Source: Leptospira ellisii (GTDB lineage: Bacteria > Spirochaetota > Leptospiria > Leptospirales > Leptospiraceae). Taken from it: a stretch of 9,821 bases of DNA. Positions within the stretch are counted from its first letter, which is position 1. Each line of letters starts with the position of its first letter. This document shows, in pieces, positions 1 to 7,748 of the stretch. The position numbers and the translations under genes are program-made. The notes under the pieces are model-generated. The model did not search any database and had not been told where the DNA came from. It was given only the letters and a program-made list of their open reading frames with translations. The stretch lies in the NCBI RefSeq assembly GCF_002811955.1, contig NZ_NPEF01000149.1:1-9821 (forward strand), in the 5' to 3' direction.

Positions 1-1472
<1,472 letters not shown>

Positions 1473-1495
1473 AGTCTTTTCCGACACAAAACCCG

Positions 1496-3229
1496 ATGAA
1501 ACAAAAAACGATATCGATTTTTCTGCTTTTCCTATTCGTTTCCTGCAGGGAACTTCCCCTTACCGTCGAAGGAAAAAAAGTTTCCACGGATCTACTGGTG
1601 GTTCCTTCGCATCAAAAACGACATTCCGATTTTTTCAGCGAAAGCGAAAATCTTATGATCGCCTCCGATTCTCCGGAAGCCACCGCGGCGGGGATCGAAG
1701 TGGGTAAGTTAGGCGGGAACGTGGTGGACGTTACGATCGCCACGTCCTTCGCCATTTCGGTTACCCGGCCGCATTCGACCGGTTTGGGAGGGGGCGGCTT
1801 TTTGGTATTGTATCTCAAGGACTTTCCGGAACCAATCGCTTTCGATTTTCGGGAACGGGCGCCCGGCGCCTCTTCGCGGAATATGTATCAAAGAAAGCCG
1901 AAGGAGGATTCCCTTTTCGGTTATCGAGCCGTCGGTGTTCCGGGTAACGTGGCTGGTCTTGTGCAGATTCATAAAAGATACGGTAAACTTCCCCTAAAGG
2001 CGGTCGTCGCACCGGCGATCCGATTGGCGGAAAAAGGGTTTCCCGTTTATCCGGATCTTCGTTCCGCGATCCAGAAATCCGCGAAGGATATGGACGACGA
2101 AATGAAGGGAATCTTTCTCGTAAACGGAAACGCTCCGGAAGTAGGAGCGCTCCTGGTTCAAAAGGATCTTGCAAAAAGTCTGAATTTGATAGCGGAATCG
2201 GGAGATCGCGAATTCTACGGCGGAAAAATCGCGCTGTCTCTCGTAACCGCCATGCGTCTGAACGGAGGTTTGATCTCCTCTCAGGATCTGAAGGAATTTA
2301 AGGTGCTCGAAAAGAGGACCCTCAAATCGACTTACAGGGATTATACGATTTTTACGATGCCTCCTCCTTCCTCCGGAGTACATCTGCTTACAATGTTGTC
2401 CATGGCGGAAACCAAACCTCTTCGCGAAATATATGAAAAGGACGCGACGGAATACTATCATTTCATCGCGGAGGTTATGAGACGCGGATATGCGGACAGA
2501 GCCATTTTAGGGGGAGATCCTCTGTTTACGAAAATTCCCGTGGAACGTCTGCTTTCCAAAAAATACGCCGAACAGAAGATTTCCGATTTCGATCGGCAAT
2601 CCGCTTCGGACAGTTCCTCGTATTTGAAGGATCTGAATTTGAACGCGGAATCTCCGCAGACCACCCATATTTCGGTGATGGATAAGGAAGGAAATGCGGT
2701 ATCCACGACTCAATCGGTCAACTTTCGTTTCGGGGCTTCGGTTGTGATTCCCGGATACGGGATCGTCCTCAACGATACGATGGACGATTTCAGCCGCGCC
2801 CCCGGAGAACCGAACGTCTACGGTTTGATCGGAGCGGAGGCCAATTCCATTCTTCCCAAAAAAACGCCCTTGAGTAGCATGTCTCCCACGCTCGTATTCC
2901 GGGGAAAGGAGACCTTTTTGGCGACCGGCGCTCCGGGCGGATCTTACATCGTCAACGCGGTGCTCCAGTCCTTGATTTACAATTTGGATTTTAAACTCAC
3001 TCTCTACGAATCCGTCGCGAGAGGGAGAATACATCACCAATTTTTTCCGGATGCGGTTTTTATAGAAAAACCGGTGAACGAACGGAACGTATTCGACGGA
3101 CTCTCCGCAAAGAAACACGATCTTAGAATCGCGCCGAACTTCGCGAAGTTGTTCTCCGTCAAAAGGGAGAACGGAAAACTCTACGGGGCTTCCGATCCAC
3201 GTGGAGAAGGAGCCACAGGCGGATTTTGA
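1496..3229 (+). CDS. ggt: Gamma-glutamyltransferase (glutathione hydrolase), predicted lipoprotein
   Basis: Cleaves the gamma-glutamyl bond of glutathione and transfers the glutamyl group to water or an acceptor; an Ntn hydrolase that cuts itself into two subunits. The 577-residue length is usual. The N-terminus has KQK, a hydrophobic stretch ISIFLLFLFVS and Cys17, a relaxed lipobox (FVSC) of the kind seen in spirochaetes, so an envelope-anchored lipoprotein is likely. Family residues are present: substrate-binding Arg119 in DFRERAPG, the cleavage site and nucleophile Thr389 in QTTHISV, Asn409, Asp430/Asp431 in MDDFS, lid-loop Tyr442 in PNVYGL, SSMSPT (460-465), and oxyanion Gly481/Gly482 in GAPGGS. 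The lid loop resembles the E. coli type, which occurs in true glutathione-acting enzymes. The ATG at 1496 is chosen because it gives the signal peptide; no clear ribosome binding site precedes it. Its stop overlaps the gshA start, linking glutathione breakdown to synthesis. Confidence 0.95.
   Translation: MKQKTISIFLLFLFVSCRELPLTVEGKKVSTDLLVVPSHQKRHSDFFSESENLMIASDSPEATAAGIEVGKLGGNVVDVTIATSFAISVTRPHSTGLGGGGFLVLYLKDFPEPIAFDFRERAPGASSRNMYQRKPKEDSLFGYRAVGVPGNVAGLVQIHKRYGKLPLKAVVAPAIRLAEKGFPVYPDLRSAIQKSAKDMDDEMKGIFLVNGNAPEVGALLVQKDLAKSLNLIAESGDREFYGGKIALSLVTAMRLNGGLISSQDLKEFKVLEKRTLKSTYRDYTIFTMPPPSSGVHLLTMLSMAETKPLREIYEKDATEYYHFIAEVMRRGYADRAILGGDPLFTKIPVERLLSKKYAEQKISDFDRQSASDSSSYLKDLNLNAESPQTTHISVMDKEGNAVSTTQSVNFRFGASVVIPGYGIVLNDTMDDFSRAPGEPNVYGLIGAEANSILPKKTPLSSMSPTLVFRGKETFLATGAPGGSYIVNAVLQSLIYNLDFKLTLYESVARGRIHHQFFPDAVFIEKPVNERNVFDGLSAKKHDLRIAPNFAKLFSVKRENGKLYGASDPRGEGATGGF
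3206..3229 (+). promoter_or_regulatory. Translation initiation region of gshA: purine-rich site plus TTG start overlapping ggt stop
   Basis: GAAGGAG at 3206-3212 lies inside the 3' end of ggt, 13 bp before the TTG at 3226-3228. The ggt stop TGA is 3227-3229, giving the overlap TTGA. The spacing is longer than usual for a Shine-Dalgarno site. A rare start codon plus a stop overlap suggests that gshA depends on ribosomes finishing ggt. This is inferred from layout only. Confidence 0.55.
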
Positions 3230-4788
3230 AAACGAAATTACGAACAAGGCCGGATTTGGAGGAACTTTCCCTCGAACTTTTGCTCAGACACGCGGTCAAA
3301 GCCAAACACGGTTTGGAAAAGGAAAGTATGCGGGTCAAACCGGACGGGACCCTCGCCGATACGCCGCATCCGGAACATCTCGGTTCCAGTCTGACCAATC
3401 ATTACATCAAAACCGATTTCGCGGAACCCCAACTGGAATACGCGACACATCCGCGTCCCAGGATAGAAGCGAACATCCGTGAATTACAGGATCTGCATAT
3501 ATACACGATCCGAAAACTGAACAACGAACTGATTTGGCCCTTCAGCATGCCTCCGATTCTGCCCGAAGACGAAACCCGGATCCCTCTCGGACAATACGGC
3601 AGTTCCGCGTCCGGAAAATGGAAAACGATCTATCGACACGGACTCGGACTTCGTTACGGAAGGAGAATGCAGACCATATCGGGAGTTCATTACAACTTCT
3701 CCTTTTCCAACGTTTTTTTACGCCAGTTTTTGCAGAAGGAAATCTCCAAGTTCACCAAAGAGGAGATCTCCTCCTTGTATCTGCACGTCATTCGGAATTT
3801 TTTAAGAAGGGTCCATTACCTTACGTATTTGACCGGATCTTCCGCCGTGTTCGATTCCACCTTCCTGAGCGATCCGAACGATCCACGTTTCGATAAACAC
3901 AAGAATTTTACGCGTTATTCGCTTCATGCGACCTCGCTTCGTATGAGTGAAATAGGATATACGAGTCAGGTTCAGGATACTCTGGGAATTCACTATAATT
4001 CCCTCCGGGAATACGTGGATCGTATGTGTTACGCGGTGCATACCCCGTATCCCGAATACGAAAAATTCCAGACCGGCCCGGATCGACAACTCAATCCGAA
4101 TTATCTTCAGATCGAAAACGAATTCTATTCCCCCGTACGTCCGAAGCAGGTCCCCAAAGGCGACGAACGTCCGTTAGACGCTCTTCTGCAGAGGGGGATC
4201 GAATACGTGGAGATCCGATCCTTGGACATCGATCCGTATTCCCCCGTCGGCGTATGCAGACACAATCTCGCCTTCACTCAGCTGATCCTTTTGGATTCCC
4301 TCCTCAGCGATTCTCCTCCGATCGACGAAACGGAACGGGCCGTACATAAGGAAAACCTAAATAAGGTGATCTGGGAAGGAAGAAAACCGGAGCTCACCGT
4401 CGACGTGGACGGAAGTCAGAGGAATTTTCATCAGACCGGAGAGGAATATTCCGAGTCCCTGCGTCAATACGCGAAGCTGTTGGATCGACATACCGGAAGG
4501 AGAACGTATCAGGATTCGATCGATTTTCAGATCAAAAAATGGAAGGATCCGCTCGAAACGCCTTCCGGAAAACTTTTGTGCGAAATCCTCAAGCGGGGTA
4601 TAGAATTCCGGGACAAGGGAATGGAGCTGGCGCGCGAAAATAGAAGGGCGCTTTCCTACTTGGAATATTCCCCGGGAACCCTATCGCGGATCGAAAAGGA
4701 GGCGTTACGCTCCTTTCAGGAAAAGGAACAATTGGAACGGGAAGAATCCGAAACGCAGTATCCTACGGTCAAGTTATGCAATCATTGA
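3226..4788 (+). CDS. gshA: Glutamate-cysteine ligase, E. coli GshA type
   Basis: Catalyses the first step of glutathione synthesis: ATP-dependent joining of the glutamate gamma-carboxyl to cysteine, in the cytoplasm. The 520 residues align with E. coli GshA (518) throughout. Visible landmarks are the metal-binding acidic pair in GLEKES (Glu31, Glu33), KTDFAEPQLEY, WPFSMP, the AQYG-like GQYGSS, QTISGVHYNFS with His155, LQIENEFYSPVRPK, and YVEIRSLDIDP with Arg331. The TTG at 3226 is preferred because it gives E. coli-like length; the first in-frame ATG (3328) would remove the essential EKES motif. The start overlaps the ggt stop (TTGA). A GAAGGAG run lies 13 bp upstream, somewhat far, so coupling to ggt translation is likely. 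The 3' end overlaps the next gene by 13 bp. The same enzyme class forms the N-terminal half of the fused GshF enzyme, which matters given the downstream gene. Confidence 0.95.
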   Translation: MKTKLRTRPDLEELSLELLLRHAVKAKHGLEKESMRVKPDGTLADTPHPEHLGSSLTNHYIKTDFAEPQLEYATHPRPRIEANIRELQDLHIYTIRKLNNELIWPFSMPPILPEDETRIPLGQYGSSASGKWKTIYRHGLGLRYGRRMQTISGVHYNFSFSNVFLRQFLQKEISKFTKEEISSLYLHVIRNFLRRVHYLTYLTGSSAVFDSTFLSDPNDPRFDKHKNFTRYSLHATSLRMSEIGYTSQVQDTLGIHYNSLREYVDRMCYAVHTPYPEYEKFQTGPDRQLNPNYLQIENEFYSPVRPKQVPKGDERPLDALLQRGIEYVEIRSLDIDPYSPVGVCRHNLAFTQLILLDSLLSDSPPIDETERAVHKENLNKVIWEGRKPELTVDVDGSQRNFHQTGEEYSESLRQYAKLLDRHTGRRTYQDSIDFQIKKWKDPLETPSGKLLCEILKRGIEFRDKGMELARENRRALSYLEYSPGTLSRIEKEALRSFQEKEQLEREESETQYPTVKLCNH

Positions 4789-5807
4789 AGCTGAAGTCGG
4801 GAGAACGACTTTCTCCCGATCGTTTTATCCTGGAAGGTTTCGAGGATTTGGAAATTTCCTCGCAGATCGTAATCCGTGACGCGCTCAATCGAGGTTTGGA
4901 AGTTCAGATTCTGGATCGTAAAAGTCATTTTATCCGAATCAAAGACGATTCCGGAAAAATGGAATACGTGAAAGAGGCTTCCAAAACGGATCTGGATTCG
5001 TATATGACGTTTTTGATTATGGAGAATAAGACGATCTCGAAAATCAAAATGATCGAAGCGGGTTTGCTCGTTCCTGCGGGAGACGGTTTCGGAGATCCGG
5101 AGTCCGCGTTCGAATTTTGGAACGGACATTCCTCCAAAAAGATGGTCGTCAAACCGGTGACCACGAACTTCGGGATCGGAATTACGATCCTTTCTCCCGG
5201 TGCTTCCGCGGACGACGCAAAGAAGGCGATTAAAATCGCGTTTCATCATTCCGAATCCGTGATCGTCGAGGAATTTGCGGAAGGCAACGAGTTCAGATTT
5301 TTGGTGATCGGAGGGGAGACCGTTGCGGTTTGCAATCGGATTCCGGCTAACGTGACGGGAGACGGAAGCAGTTCCATAGAACGTTTGGTGGAGATTAAAA
5401 ACGCGGACCCGAGAAGAGGGGTCGGACACGTCACTCCCTTGGAAAAGATTCAATTGGGTGACACGGAGTCGGACGTTCTGCGTCAATCCGGATTGGGGAA
5501 GGATTCGATTCCTAAGTCGGGGGAGAAGGTCTTTTTACGGAGAAATTCCAATATCAGTACGGGGGGAGATTCGCTCGACGTGACGGACCAAACCCATCCG
5601 TTTTACAAAGAACTGGCCGTGAAAGCCGCCCGCTCCGTAAACGCTAAAATTTGCGGCGTGGACATCATCCTTAAGGATTTGGAACGTAAGGACGACTATC
5701 GGATCCTGGAGTTGAACTTCAACCCAGTATTATACATTCATAATTATCCTTACGAGGGAAAAAACCGGGACGTGGGGAATAAAATTCTGGATCTTTTGGG
5801 GTTTTAA
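4776..5807 (+). CDS. Stand-alone ATP-grasp ligase like the C-terminal half of GshF; probable glutathione synthetase
   Basis: Probable second step of glutathione synthesis: ATP-dependent addition of glycine to gamma-glutamylcysteine. The 343 residues match the ATP-grasp part of bifunctional GshF (GshAB) and, more distantly, cyanophycin synthetase, not the E. coli GshB family. ATP-grasp landmarks are the nucleotide lysine in MVVKPV (Lys126) with the glycine-rich FGIGI, the adenine-binding VIVEEF (162-167), then GNEFRFLVIGG, NRIPANVTGDG and NADPRRGVGH, and the metal-binding ELNFNP (312-317, Glu312, Asn314). The C-terminus (HNYPYEGKNRDVG then LDLLGF) is typical of GshF. The ATG at 4776 lies inside gshA with a 13-bp overlap and weak ribosome binding, implying translational coupling. 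The immediate gshA neighbour and the absence of gshB nearby support the role. A different amino-acid ligase activity cannot be excluded. The stop overlaps the stop of the convergent gene. Confidence 0.85.
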   Translation: MQSLKLKSGERLSPDRFILEGFEDLEISSQIVIRDALNRGLEVQILDRKSHFIRIKDDSGKMEYVKEASKTDLDSYMTFLIMENKTISKIKMIEAGLLVPAGDGFGDPESAFEFWNGHSSKKMVVKPVTTNFGIGITILSPGASADDAKKAIKIAFHHSESVIVEEFAEGNEFRFLVIGGETVAVCNRIPANVTGDGSSSIERLVEIKNADPRRGVGHVTPLEKIQLGDTESDVLRQSGLGKDSIPKSGEKVFLRRNSNISTGGDSLDVTDQTHPFYKELAVKAARSVNAKICGVDIILKDLERKDDYRILELNFNPVLYIHNYPYEGKNRDVGNKILDLLGF

Positions 5808-6049
5808 GAGGTTTGTTTATTCCGGACATACGATACGATGTCCCGCGATTCGTACATTCTCGTCTCTCCGTCCACCAAAAAGGGAACCTGACTCAAACCT
5901 CCGAGACGGACCACTTCCTCGCGGCCGGGCGTTCCCCGGCTGGCTTCCACGAGTTCGTAGTCCTTTCCCGGGACCATACCCATTTCGTCGAACGCATCGC
6001 GGACGTAAGACGAATACGGACAGGTTCGGTATTGGTACAATTTCATCAT
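5804..6049 (-). CDS. Small glutaredoxin-like / GST N-terminal domain protein with CPYS motif
   Basis: An 81-residue thioredoxin-fold protein, probably cytosolic. It starts KLYQYRTCPYSSYVRDAF, with Cys10-Pro-Tyr-Ser13 where classical dithiol glutaredoxins have CPYC, so it has one active-site thiol. Further on are the cis-proline in QVPFLVDG (Pro56) and YESRDIVSYV, the pattern seen in both glutaredoxins and the N-terminal domain of glutathione S-transferases. No helical GST C-terminal domain follows, and the length fits a single domain. Glutathionylation, deglutathionylation or glutathione-dependent electron transfer are plausible; the substrate is unknown. Its ATG (6047-6049) overlaps the stop of the CGFS glutaredoxin gene (ATGA), and a second ATG follows at once, so the true start may be one codon later. 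It is the last gene of the minus-strand operon. Confidence 0.85.
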   Translation of the reverse strand: MMKLYQYRTCPYSSYVRDAFDEMGMVPGKDYELVEASRGTPGREEVVRLGGLSQVPFLVDGETRMYESRDIVSYVRNKQTS

Positions 6050-6366
6050 GCGGGAATCGGTCCCACCTTCTTTTGGAGTTCGCCGGTTCTGGCCATTTCC
6101 ACTACGATGTCGTGACCTCCGATAAATTCACCGTTGACGTAAAGTTGCGGTATCGTAGGCCAATTCGCGTAATCTTTGATTCCTTGGCGGATCGTTTCGT
6201 CTGAAAGCACGTTGAAGGATCCGAATTGAATTCCCAGGCTTCTCAAGACGTTAGACACACCGGCGGAAAAACCGCACATGGGAGCTTCCGGAGTTCCCTT
6301 CATGAATAGGAATACCTTGTTTTCGTTGACCAGCCCTTCGATCGTATTTTTTGCAGTTTCGTTCAT
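6046..6366 (-). CDS. grxD: Monothiol CGFS glutaredoxin (Grx4/Grx5 type)
   Basis: Iron-sulfur cluster carrier glutaredoxin of 106 residues, the usual length for a single-domain bacterial Grx4. Members of this family bind a [2Fe-2S] cluster using the CGFS cysteine and glutathione, and form heterodimers with BolA proteins in cluster transfer and iron sensing. Visible motifs are FMKGTPEAPMCGFS (Lys23, active Cys31), WPTIPQLYVNG with cis-proline Pro73, and FIGGHDIV with the glutathione-contacting GGHD (83-86). The ATG at 6364-6366 overlaps the stop of the upstream bolA-like gene (ATGA), and GAGGA (6374-6378) sits 7 bp ahead of it. Immediate linkage to two BolA genes on the same strand fits the known partnership. 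The gene symbol follows the E. coli name for this family. Confidence 0.95.
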   Translation of the reverse strand: MNETAKNTIEGLVNENKVFLFMKGTPEAPMCGFSAGVSNVLRSLGIQFGSFNVLSDETIRQGIKDYANWPTIPQLYVNGEFIGGHDIVVEMARTGELQKKVGPIPA

Positions 6367-6590
6367 TCTTGTATCCTCGTTTCGAGTGCAAGCGCGTGCA
6401 CTTCCTGTTTTAGTTCTTCCTTAAGAGTCGCATAAACCATTCTATGTTGTTCCAACATCGATTTGCCTTGAAATCCTTCGTAGACCACGATCGCCTTGAT
6501 ATGGACCCCGTCCTTGTGCGGATCCAGGATGGTGACCTTGGAATTGGGAAGTCCCGATTGTATTTTGTTTTTTATTTCTTCGATCGTCAT
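6363..6590 (-). CDS. Short BolA-family protein (IbaG/BolA2-like)
   Basis: BolA-fold protein of 75 residues, probably acting with the CGFS glutaredoxin encoded just downstream in Fe-S cluster handling. Visible features are a first helix MTIEEIKNKIQSGLP, a short beta-hairpin loop DPHKDGVH with His25 and His30 as candidate cluster ligands, the core GFQGKSMLEQHRMVYATL, and the C-terminal EVHALALET whose His65 is the family's invariant histidine. The short hairpin loop separates it from the longer BolA upstream and places it nearer the IbaG/BolA2 subgroup. The start at 6588-6590 gives a complete domain; only a weak purine run (AAGAAAAGAG) precedes it. It overlaps grxD by 4 bp and lies 90 bp after the other BolA gene. 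Confidence 0.92.
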   Translation of the reverse strand: MTIEEIKNKIQSGLPNSKVTILDPHKDGVHIKAIVVYEGFQGKSMLEQHRMVYATLKEELKQEVHALALETRIQE

Positions 6591-6625
6591 CGCTCTTTTC
6601 TTAGACCTTTCGTTTTCGTTTCGGG

Positions 6626-6639
6626 ACGTTTCAAAACGT
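6626..6639. repeat. Short perfect inverted repeat in the gap between the two bolA genes
   Basis: ACGTTT-CA-AAACGT, a 6-bp stem with a 2-bp spacer, lies in the 90-bp gap (6591-6680), the largest intergenic gap in the minus-strand operon. It could be a regulator site or a weak hairpin, but a repeat this short may arise by chance. I found no convincing promoter or uridine-tract terminator in this gap. Confidence 0.3.
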
Positions 6640-6680
6640 TCTTTCGTTTTAGCTTTTCGTATCCCGGTTTTGTTACAATC

Positions 6681-6956
6681 CTAAATTGCGCCGGTTTCCG
6701 AGGTTTCGAGCGTGATCGCGTGTAATCCGGAAGAAATCCAGGGACGCAGTAGATCGTAGACCATTCTGTGTTGTTCCACCTTGGATTTGCCCGAAAAACG
6801 GTCGGATACGATCGAAATTCGGATATGCGTTCCCTCCGTTTTACGATCCGGATTTCCGGAATGTCCCGAGTGTTCCGCGCTGTAATCGTTGACCTCGATA
6901 CGGGAGGGTTGCAGCTCCGACTTCAGACGAACGAATATCTCTTCTTGTACGCTCAT
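6681..6956 (-). CDS. bolA: BolA-family protein, long-loop (BolA1-like) type
   Basis: BolA protein of 91 residues. It has helix SVQEEIFVRLKSELQP, an extended beta-hairpin loop AEHSGHSGNP carrying His29 and His32 (the position of the cluster-ligating His/Cys in this family), then THIRISIVSDRFSGKSKVEQ, HRMVYDLL, and the invariant C-terminal histidine His79 in GLHAITLET. The SDRFSGKS segment resembles E. coli BolA and alphaproteobacterial BolA more than IbaG. BolA proteins pair with CGFS glutaredoxins; E. coli BolA is also described as a morphology and transcription factor. Which role applies here is not shown by the sequence. The start at 6954-6956 has a good ribosome binding site, AAAGGA at 6963-6968, 6 bp away. 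It lies 18 bp downstream of the transporter permease gene. Confidence 0.93.
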   Translation of the reverse strand: MSVQEEIFVRLKSELQPSRIEVNDYSAEHSGHSGNPDRKTEGTHIRISIVSDRFSGKSKVEQHRMVYDLLRPWISSGLHAITLETSETGAI

Positions 6957-6971
6957 ATCGTTTCCTTTCGA

Positions 6972-6988
6972 GAATCAGCTTCTGATTC
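6972..6988. repeat. Small hairpin overlapping the permease stop codon
   Basis: GAATCAG-CTT-CTGATTC is a perfect 7-bp stem with a 3-base loop. It includes the stop codon of the ABC permease gene (6975-6977) and sits just before the ribosome binding site of the next gene. It has no following uridine run, so it is not a standard terminator. It could trim or protect mRNA segments or act as a weak attenuator, but it may also be chance. Confidence 0.35.
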
Positions 6989-7748
6989 CGTACCCTCTCC
7001 GGAGCATGATCACGGAAATGGAATATGCGACGACCGTTGACACGACGATCATGCCCAAGGCGAATCCGGGATGGATATCGCTCACTCCCAGAAAGCCGTA
7101 TCGGAACGCGTTCACCATATAAAGGATCGGATTGAGTTGGGAAAGATTCCGCCAAAAAGGAGGAAGCATTTCGATCGAATAAAAAACCCCTCCTAGATAG
7201 GTGAGAGGGGTCAGTATGAACGTGGGAATGATGGTAACGTCGTCGAATTTCTTCGCGAAAAGGGCGTTTAAAAAACCGCCCAAGGAGAAGAGGAAGGAAC
7301 TTAGGACGACGGTTCCAAGCAACATGAAAACGTTATATACTTCCAGCTGTGTGAAGAACAGGGAGACTGCGATGACGAGCAATCCCACCAAAATTCCCCG
7401 AACGATCCCGCCCGCCGTATAACCCAGCACGATGAGGGAAGGAGGAGTGGGGGATACGAGCAGTTCCTCGATATTCCTTTGGAACTTGGCTCCGAAGAAG
7501 GAGGAGACCACGTTATTGTACGAATTTATGATCACGGACATCATCACGAGACCCGGAACGATGAATTGTATATAGGTGTGGTTCCCTATGTTTCCTATCT
7601 GCGACCCGACTAACTTTCCGAAGATGATGAAATAAAGGGTGATCGTAATTCCCGGAGGAATCAAGGTTTGAATCCAGATTCTCAGGATCCGAACGGTTTC
7701 CTTGATGACGATGGTTTTGAAAGCGTTGAATTGTTCCGTTACGGTCAT
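6975..7748 (-). CDS. yadH: ABC-2 type transporter permease, YadH family
   Basis: Membrane half of an ABC exporter, 257 residues, very like E. coli YadH along its whole length. About six membrane segments are visible, near residues 25-45, 62-84, 105-131, 140-164, 171-190 and 228-248. Family hallmarks are RIWIQTLIPPGITITLYF, IVPGLVMMSVI, the cytosolic coupling segment FFGAKFQRNIEELLVSP, TPLTYLGGVFYS, LNPILYMVNAFRYGFLG, and the basic end RRGYGIRS. The transported substrate of the YadGH family is not established. The ATG at 7746-7748 overlaps the stop of the ATPase gene (ATGA), and GGTGGAG (7757-7763) is a good ribosome binding site 8 bp ahead. Its position among thiol and Fe-S genes hints at a related substrate, but this is guilt by association only. 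Confidence 0.93.
   Translation of the reverse strand: MTVTEQFNAFKTIVIKETVRILRIWIQTLIPPGITITLYFIIFGKLVGSQIGNIGNHTYIQFIVPGLVMMSVIINSYNNVVSSFFGAKFQRNIEELLVSPTPPSLIVLGYTAGGIVRGILVGLLVIAVSLFFTQLEVYNVFMLLGTVVLSSFLFSLGGFLNALFAKKFDDVTIIPTFILTPLTYLGGVFYSIEMLPPFWRNLSQLNPILYMVNAFRYGFLGVSDIHPGFALGMIVVSTVVAYSISVIMLRRGYGIRS

Noticed and set aside
2507..3247. Long minus-strand open frame (246 codons) opposite ggt
   Set aside because: It lies wholly over a well-conserved ggt (and the gshA start), its translation is rich in Arg/Ser/Gly without domain motifs, and it has no operon context.
3201..3482. Alternative plus-strand frame across the ggt-gshA junction
   Set aside because: GshA homology is in the other frame (start 3226); this one has low-complexity composition and no conserved motif.
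4782..5486. Minus-strand open frame (234 codons) opposite the ATP-grasp gene
   Set aside because: Shadow of the conserved plus-strand gene; Arg/Phe-rich translation with no recognisable motif.
6972..6988. Rho-independent terminator after the ABC permease
   Set aside because: The stem is only 7 bp, AT-rich in part, with no uridine run on the minus strand, and a good ribosome binding site for bolA follows at once.
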